This document shows positions 58,866 through 64,000 of a stretch of 64,000 bases of DNA, one piece after another. The notes beneath the pieces were generated by a model that made no database searches, was not told the DNA's origin, and saw only the letters and a program-made list of their open reading frames with translations. The position numbers and the translations under genes were made by a program. How positions within the stretch are numbered: position 1 is the first letter of the stretch; the number at the start of each line of letters is the position of its first letter. The DNA is from a virus, in IMG/VR virus record IMGVR_UViG_3300038441_001309, positions 62,001-126,000 of that record, one strand, 5' to 3'.

Positions 58866-59777
58866 TTACTTCATCCATTCCATGTCGGAAAGGATTTCAA
58901 CGGTAGGCTTCCAGCTGAGGCCAACGTCGGTGAACTGTTTGTCAGTCCACTCGGCTTTGCCGACCGAGTACGGGAAGTTGTTATCGTACCGGTAGACCCG
59001 GCAACGGAAACCGTTATCCTCGTACTTGCACCACTCGATCTTCCCCAGCAGCCAGGCGTTCAGGGCATCCCGATCCGGGAACTCGGTAGTGGAGTCCTCT
59101 TGATCCCAGCCGCATGGCCAGGTCTTCTGAGCAAACACCACCTTGTACGAGCCGTCCTTCGGTGGCTCGGGAGCCTTGGCTAAGGCCACCGCAGCTGGGG
59201 CGATCAGCACAGGCTCATCCGCAGGGACGAGAACCTTCTCCTCCTCACCGAACTCCCAGTCGGTGTCGCACTGGGCCATCGGTACCAGAGTAGCCGAGTA
59301 CATGAGGAACTTCATATCCTCATCGGCCTGCAGGTCCTTCAAAGCTTCCTGCACCTCTTTGGCGGACAGGTCGCTCTTACGCAGAACCCGAGCCATGGCC
59401 AGCATGCCATCGATCAACCCGATGCTGATGCCGTCTGGTTTGCGGCAATCGGATTTGCTGATGGTTGAGATAGCCAGGTCATCCAGCTCATCCCGCTGCT
59501 TCACCAGGTCTTGGACCTCCACCAGCGTATCGATCTTGATGTGGGCCAGATCGAACACGATAAAGTCCATGCCCTCCTGAGTGGCCTTGGTGCCCACCAG
59601 CTCGTACTCACGGTTGGCGGCGTCGCCAACCAACGCCTGCCACCTGCCATTGGCATCAGTGCGGACGCCGTACACGAACCCATCCTTACGACCAGCGTAA
59701 AGGAAGTTGCGACCCTCATGGCTGAACATCAGGGCGCCTTCAACGGATTCAGTGAAAGTGAGGTTAGCTTCTTGCAT
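58866..59777 (-). CDS. Hypothetical protein, 303 aa
   Basis: 303 aa. N-terminal 60 residues are beta-rich (GRNFLYAGRKDGFVYGVRT), then a helical middle, a Pro/Ala linker (VALAKAPEPPKDG) and a C-terminal domain with several Trp and two Cys. Not recognised. First gene of the minus unit, with a stem-loop ribosome site and an upstream promoter candidate. Confidence 0.8.
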   Translation of the reverse strand: MQEANLTFTESVEGALMFSHEGRNFLYAGRKDGFVYGVRTDANGRWQALVGDAANREYELVGTKATQEGMDFIVFDLAHIKIDTLVEVQDLVKQRDELDDLAISTISKSDCRKPDGISIGLIDGMLAMARVLRKSDLSAKEVQEALKDLQADEDMKFLMYSATLVPMAQCDTDWEFGEEEKVLVPADEPVLIAPAAVALAKAPEPPKDGSYKVVFAQKTWPCGWDQEDSTTEFPDRDALNAWLLGKIEWCKYEDNGFRCRVYRYDNNFPYSVGKAEWTDKQFTDVGLSWKPTVEILSDMEWMK

Positions 59778-59781
59778 GATT

Positions 59782-59797
59782 AGTCCTCCTTAGGACT
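59782..59797 (-). promoter_or_regulatory. Shine-Dalgarno stem-loop, 5-bp form
   Basis: Minus strand AGTCC-TAAGGA-GGACT, 4 nt before the ATG. Confidence 0.5.
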
Positions 59798-59843
59798 TGG
59801 GAAAATAATGAAATGACAAAGATTATTCTCGTCATTCAAGTAG

Positions 59844-59866
59844 GTATTATAGGTCTGAGATTTGGT
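59844..59866 (-). promoter_or_regulatory. Candidate phage promoter element
   Basis: Minus strand AACCAAATCTCAGACCTATAAT, nearly the same as at 31617; 67 nt upstream of the gene at 59777, in the divergent gap. Confidence 0.45.
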
Positions 59867-59912
59867 TAAATCGCCTCCTATCGTATAGCCACCTTAACCG
59901 GGGATACCCACT

Positions 59913-61238
59913 ATGTTTTCGGAACAAACGTCGACGTTTATCTTCGACCAAGAATGGGACGCCTCACACCGTCTTAACCTTGAACCACAAATGGCGCTCG
60001 AAGCACTGGGTGCCACTGGCGATGCAATCAAGCGGGTCTACGACGAACTGTGTGAAGACCTGACTGTCGACAACTATTTGATCGACCGCATCCGCCGCTA
60101 CAAGCTGGGTTTCATCAACAAGAACGAAGACCACATTGCGTTCTTTGGTGGTAACCTGCTTGGTGTGGAAATCGTGCGCCACACCAAGATTGACCGTGAC
60201 GTGTTCTTTGAAGACGTCTTGGGTATCAGCGAACACGATGCTCGCCAACGCATTATCCAGACGCCGTTGATCGAATCTGACTTCGCTCGTCTGTCCGACC
60301 CGTACAACACCGCGGCCCTGTACCTGATCCATCGTATTCATACCTCCTCTAAGCTTTCTATCAAGGCCAAGGAACAGGGTAAGATCGATGCGTTCTACAT
60401 GCTGCAGGTTAAGCTGTTCACGTCGCTCCTGTCGCATTGGTACGACAAGCCTGCCTCCATCGAAGAGGCCAAAGCCACTTATGCCTCCCTCGATTTGAAG
60501 TGGGGTATCAAGCAGGCTGGTAGCTGGGACGCATGGTTCACGACCCGTGCTGAGAACTTCCTGCAACCCAACGCCATTCACGCACGCGTGGTGACGCACT
60601 TTGCTCCCGACAGCCGTGTAACCTACGCGGTAACCGAGCCTCAGGACCGTCTGCGTGAAGTGGTCAAGAAGATCTTCCAAGTCCACATGGACATTCGTCG
60701 CAATGGTGGGCGTATTCGCACCGTGACTTCTACTCTCGTCATTGACGGCGAGCTGATGGTTAAGTCTAACCTCGACAACAACAAGCGTTATGTCACCTAC
60801 ATCCAGTCGGTGATGAACGACCCTAACACGTTCATTCGTGATGAGGTCGTGACGCTGGTACGAGAGTTGGTCTCTACGGCCTCAGAGAAGCTCCTGTGGG
60901 ATCTTTTGAAGTGGGTGTGCGAGGCACACAAGGGTCGCACCAAAGTCCCCACCAACGAGCTGTCTGAAGAGCTGGTGCTGCACGCCATCGAGTACATCCA
61001 AGTTAACCGCATTGACATCAAGTCTGTGGACAACATGGCTCTGCTCGTAAGCAAGCTCAAAGACCTCTACGGTGCCTCCCGTATGAAAGACCAAGGCCTG
61101 ATCAAGGCCCGCGGTTATGCGGAAGACATCGTCAAGAAGTCCAAGCTGTCCAAGTCCGATTCACAAATCGCATCGCTGCGCACCGCGTTGGAACTTTATA
61201 TCGTGGTCCGCGCACTCACCATGAACTACTACAAATAG
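59913..61238 (+). CDS. Large virion-type or helical protein
   Basis: 441 aa, almost wholly helical and charged, with no membrane helix. Not recognised by motif. It opens the plus unit with two proteins that look like internal virion components, has the same length as them (441, 441, 439) and similar codon use. Weak ribosome site (GGGGATA). Structural role is by context only. Confidence 0.7.
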   Translation: MFSEQTSTFIFDQEWDASHRLNLEPQMALEALGATGDAIKRVYDELCEDLTVDNYLIDRIRRYKLGFINKNEDHIAFFGGNLLGVEIVRHTKIDRDVFFEDVLGISEHDARQRIIQTPLIESDFARLSDPYNTAALYLIHRIHTSSKLSIKAKEQGKIDAFYMLQVKLFTSLLSHWYDKPASIEEAKATYASLDLKWGIKQAGSWDAWFTTRAENFLQPNAIHARVVTHFAPDSRVTYAVTEPQDRLREVVKKIFQVHMDIRRNGGRIRTVTSTLVIDGELMVKSNLDNNKRYVTYIQSVMNDPNTFIRDEVVTLVRELVSTASEKLLWDLLKWVCEAHKGRTKVPTNELSEELVLHAIEYIQVNRIDIKSVDNMALLVSKLKDLYGASRMKDQGLIKARGYAEDIVKKSKLSKSDSQIASLRTALELYIVVRALTMNYYK

Positions 61239-61255
61239 GCCCGGAGCATCCCGCC

Positions 61256-62581
61256 ATGGATCTGCGAGAAAAATACAAGCACGTAACACTGGAGCATTTG
61301 CTCACGTTGGATGAGCGGGGCATTGAAGTCCTGCGTCGGGATATCGATCGTGACCATGGCAAGGTCATCATGTACATGGAGAACATGCAGGAAGTGGGCG
61401 GCATCTCCAAAGACGTCGCCATGCAAATGCGTGAACTCCTGCCACCTACCATGGCGATGGAAGGCTTCACTGACCGCCCAAGCTACAACGGCTACTGGAT
61501 GGTGGAAGAATCCCTGTCCACCACTGCCAAGGTGCTGGTAGGTGTTGCTGTCGTTGCGGTGTTTGGTTCGCTGCTGTACTGGGCACTGAAGACCGCGAAC
61601 AAGAAGACTGCCACCCTCAATGCCAAGACGGCCGAGGATGAGAAGAAGGCACGTGAAGCTCGTGTAGCTTGGGAAAGCAACATGGCCAAGATGCGTGCCA
61701 ACGAGGCCCAGGCTGCGCGTGACGCCGAGAAGGCTCGTGCAGACAGTCGTGAACAAGGTATCCAGCGCTTCGTTGCTTCCAAGCCCAACGCCTACACCAT
61801 GCGTTATTTGGAGCAGCTCTTCTACAAAGATGTGAAGATCGGCGCCTCGCTCACCCAGCTGATTGAACGAGCCAACATCAACACCTACAAGGACTACCAC
61901 GAGAAGCTGGTACCCGCCATCGATGAGATCATCAAGTTCGCCAAGAACCCAAATGGCCTAATCACCCCAGGCTTCATGAAAGCCCATGCCACCATCGGTC
62001 GTGTTGACCACACAGAGACGGCTAAGCTTGATCACTGGTGCGCCGAGCAGTTCAAAGAACTGCACTACGGTAGCGTGGGTACCAACACCATGTTGGGCAA
62101 GAAGATCGACTTCGAAACCTTCATGTCCTGGGCCCGTGGCGACAACGGTTTCAGCGTCGAGATGACCCGTGTTGTCTTCGACCGCATGAACAAGCAACCC
62201 AACAAAGAAGTCAAGTCGCCGACCAAGTTGGCTGAGCAGTACAAGATGCTCAACGACATCTCCAAGATCGCCCAAGACCTGCCCAAGCAGGAGAAGCGTC
62301 TGGAAGGTGTTGACGCTGACCTTCCACCAGACTTCAAGAAAGGTTTGACTGCACTGATCGAGGACATCCGCGACTCGGTCAAGTACGTGGACAAACTGAT
62401 CGACCTGATCAACTTGGAAATCGCAACCTATACCCACGTCGCTCAAGCGGTGACCGCCATCAACGTGATGGAAGTCAAGGGTATCAAGATTGCGCTGGAA
62501 TACATCATCAACGACCCGAACACCGACGAGAAGATCCGCGAAGGTATCCGCGAGTCCATCAAGTCTCTGCCCAGGATTTAA
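61256..62581 (+). CDS. Internal-virion-type protein with propeptide and membrane helix
   Basis: 441 aa. A helical N-terminal part (res. 1-68) is followed by AMEGF (E69-G70), which fits the A/S-x-E cleavage site of phage prohead proteases. A hydrophobic helix (about 91-111) and a long coiled-coil body (ANKKTATLNAKTAEDEKK, ARDAEKARADSREQG) follow. The next gene has the same plan. In phiKZ-like phages several paralogous inner-head proteins are trimmed like this; the role here is inferred. Confidence 0.7.
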   Translation: MDLREKYKHVTLEHLLTLDERGIEVLRRDIDRDHGKVIMYMENMQEVGGISKDVAMQMRELLPPTMAMEGFTDRPSYNGYWMVEESLSTTAKVLVGVAVVAVFGSLLYWALKTANKKTATLNAKTAEDEKKAREARVAWESNMAKMRANEAQAARDAEKARADSREQGIQRFVASKPNAYTMRYLEQLFYKDVKIGASLTQLIERANINTYKDYHEKLVPAIDEIIKFAKNPNGLITPGFMKAHATIGRVDHTETAKLDHWCAEQFKELHYGSVGTNTMLGKKIDFETFMSWARGDNGFSVEMTRVVFDRMNKQPNKEVKSPTKLAEQYKMLNDISKIAQDLPKQEKRLEGVDADLPPDFKKGLTALIEDIRDSVKYVDKLIDLINLEIATYTHVAQAVTAINVMEVKGIKIALEYIINDPNTDEKIREGIRESIKSLPRI

Positions 62582-62590
62582 GGAACCTCT

Positions 62591-63910
62591 ATGAACATTC
62601 CCGGAATTACCGACATCACGCCTGAAGAGATGGCAGGCATGACGTTGGAGCAGTTGGAAGAACTGCGCGACTTGGCAGACTCCCAGGGCAAGGAGTTCCA
62701 GATGCAGCTGGAATCTTTGGAAATGGCAGGCGGTGTGTCCATTGCCCACGCCACCCAGTTCAAAGGCATCCTGCCGTCTCAGGTAGTGCTGGAATCCTTC
62801 ACCAGTCAAGTTACGCACACCAACTACGCCGTGGCCACCGAGTCTCTCAAGACGGCTGTTAAGGTCGCTGCTGTGGTTGGCGCGGTCGCTGCCATCGGTG
62901 CCATTGGTTTCCTCATCACCAAGATGATGTCCCGTGGCGATAAAGCCGCTAAGCAACAGGAAATGACCAAGCGATGCGTCACTGTCTACCAGACGGTGTT
63001 CGATCAGAACGACCCGGCCATGCGCGAGAAGATTCAGGAAGCCGTACAGAAGCGCATGGAGCAATTGGTTGAGGAGGGTGTCACTCGTGGTGAGTTGATG
63101 GCCTGGGCGGCAATGCCTGCGCTGGACGCTGCCAGCAAGTTGAGTGCCGACAATTGCAGGATGGTGTCGTACCTTGATAAGTTCTTTGCCGATAACGTTG
63201 GCGGCGACATTGACCTTATCTCCAAGGGTAACGTCGATAAACTTACGCTGCGCGACTTACCTTCCTTCAGCGGTAGGGAAGCCTTCACGTACGATAACAT
63301 CAAAGCCAACCTTGATGCGAAGTCGATGTATTGTACGGTCGACTGGGAGAAGAAACTCAACAAGCGTGGTGCCACCATCGAGGAATTCAACGCTTATCTC
63401 GAAAGCTATGAATCTGTCATCCGCATGAAGGTGACCCCAGACGACCTGAAGGGTAGTTCTCCGCTGGCCAAATTCTACAAGGACGCATCGCCACCTTCCT
63501 CCACCTACCTGGGCGTTGAGTTGCAGGTTGCTTTAGGTTGGCTTGGGTTTGTTGGGCAGATTGACGAAAAGCTGGCCAAGGCCCAAAAGTCTGTGGCAGA
63601 GGCTCAGAAGAAACTGGACGACGCTACAGACGTACCGAAAGACGTCATGGAGCACATTCGTAAGAAGGCCAGAGACTTCGAAGGCATGCTGCGCGTCATC
63701 AACAACCTGATGGTTGCGGCCGACTTGGAGATGCGGGAAATGACCATGGGCTTTAAGCGTTTCGCCCAGGACATGACCGTGGCTTACAAGGAACTCTACG
63801 AACACACTGCCAAGATGCTGTCGCATGACGATCTGGACCCGGCCATTAAGGCCAAGCTGAAAAAGAGTGTCGAAGCTGTTCGTAGCGACATTTCCAAAAT
63901 GAAAGGGTAA
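62591..63910 (+). CDS. Internal-virion-type protein, paralog of the preceding gene
   Basis: 439 aa. Same layout as the gene at 61256: N-terminal 68 residues with paired PEEMAGMTLEQLEELRDL-type helices, a VLESF site (E68-S69), a hydrophobic helix at about 89-110 (VAAVVGAVAAIGAIGFLI), then a charged coiled-coil body. AAGGAA before the ATG, 9 nt after the previous stop. Confidence 0.7.
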   Translation: MNIPGITDITPEEMAGMTLEQLEELRDLADSQGKEFQMQLESLEMAGGVSIAHATQFKGILPSQVVLESFTSQVTHTNYAVATESLKTAVKVAAVVGAVAAIGAIGFLITKMMSRGDKAAKQQEMTKRCVTVYQTVFDQNDPAMREKIQEAVQKRMEQLVEEGVTRGELMAWAAMPALDAASKLSADNCRMVSYLDKFFADNVGGDIDLISKGNVDKLTLRDLPSFSGREAFTYDNIKANLDAKSMYCTVDWEKKLNKRGATIEEFNAYLESYESVIRMKVTPDDLKGSSPLAKFYKDASPPSSTYLGVELQVALGWLGFVGQIDEKLAKAQKSVAEAQKKLDDATDVPKDVMEHIRKKARDFEGMLRVINNLMVAADLEMREMTMGFKRFAQDMTVAYKELYEHTAKMLSHDDLDPAIKAKLKKSVEAVRSDISKMKG

Positions 63911-63913
63911 CGG

Positions 63914-63948
63914 CATAGCCCCCTCCCCAGGTGGGGAGGGGGCGTATG
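63914..63948. terminator. Bidirectional hairpin with CATA/TATG flanks
   Basis: 11-bp perfect stem 63918-63928/63933-63943, loop AGGT; CATA to the left, GTATG to the right. Confidence 0.85.
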
Positions 63949-63983
63949 TTGTCAGCACGACATTGGAGGAGGGGTCCATTGCG

Positions 63984-64000
63984 ATGGTTGACGACTGTAC
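63984..64000 (+). CDS. Start of a further gene (cut by window end)
   Basis: ATG at 63984 preceded by GGAGGAGGGG; only five codons are inside the window and nothing can be said of the product. Confidence 0.4.

Noticed and set aside
61958-63064. 368-codon open frame on the minus strand
   Set aside because: Runs opposite to the paired virion-type genes; His/Leu-rich shadow of their codon pattern.
1-64000. tRNA genes
   Set aside because: Scanned by eye for the GTTCGANTC T-loop with flanking stems on both strands; hits such as near 53731 lie inside coding frames and lack the other arms. A covariance-model search would be decisive.

Overview
The window looks like part of the genome of a large (jumbo) myovirus of the phiKZ-like kind, infecting a Gammaproteobacterium and most likely a Pseudomonas relative. 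This rests on four things seen in the sequence. There is a divergent tubulin/FtsZ-like GTPase at the left edge. There is a full dTMP-supply set: thymidylate synthase, dihydrofolate reductase, dCTP deaminase and thymidylate kinase. Most of the rest is closely packed small genes of unknown function. Finally there are blocks of paralogous virion-type proteins. No host housekeeping gene, rRNA, tRNA, integrase or insertion sequence was seen. The host guess is inference; base composition is moderately GC-rich throughout with no obvious foreign island.

Layout. 0-1.1 kb: tubulin-like gene (minus). 1.15-1.97 kb: one plus-strand gene. 2-4 kb: small minus genes. 4.0-4.5 kb: a mostly gene-free divergent control region. 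4.5-5.7 kb: three plus genes headed by a P-loop protein. 5.8-31.6 kb: a long, almost unbroken run of minus genes, mostly unknown. It includes a proteasome/HslV-like Ntn-hydrolase, an SLOG (DprA/LOG-like) protein, three small Cys-cluster proteins, a TraB/ChaN-like protein, thymidylate synthase, an SspB-like ClpXP adaptor and a NADAR-like protein. 31.6-32.3 kb: gene-poor. 32.3-38.9 kb: minus genes with dCTP deaminase, a DUF488-like protein, DHFR and thymidylate kinase, interrupted by one plus-strand structural paralog. 39.0-51.2 kb: a plus-strand array of virion-type paralogs from two families. 51.3-52.3 kb: two more paralogs on the minus strand. 52.4-52.6 kb: a strongly structured non-coding stretch. 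52.6-59.8 kb: minus genes including a DarG-type macrodomain and several small membrane or secreted proteins. 59.9-63.9 kb: three plus-strand genes for large virion-type proteins, two of them paralogs with an apparent propeptide and a hydrophobic segment. The next gene seems to begin at the right edge.

How the genes may work together. The tubulin would position the phage replication compartment. The nucleotide enzymes would feed replication. The SspB-like and proteasome-like proteins point to control of host proteolysis. The macrodomain and NADAR-like proteins together suggest removal of ADP-ribose marks, for instance those placed by DarT-type defences. The 39-52 kb block probably builds the surface or tail of the particle.

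Control signals are unusually regular. Strong GC hairpins between transcription units are followed by TATG on the terminated strand. An AACC...ACCTRAATTATC-like element lies 25-70 bases upstream of several minus-strand genes. Six genes at 54-60 kb carry a small stem-loop that displays the Shine-Dalgarno sequence in its loop, with changes on both sides of the stem that keep pairing. All functional calls are by eye from motifs; no database search was run.
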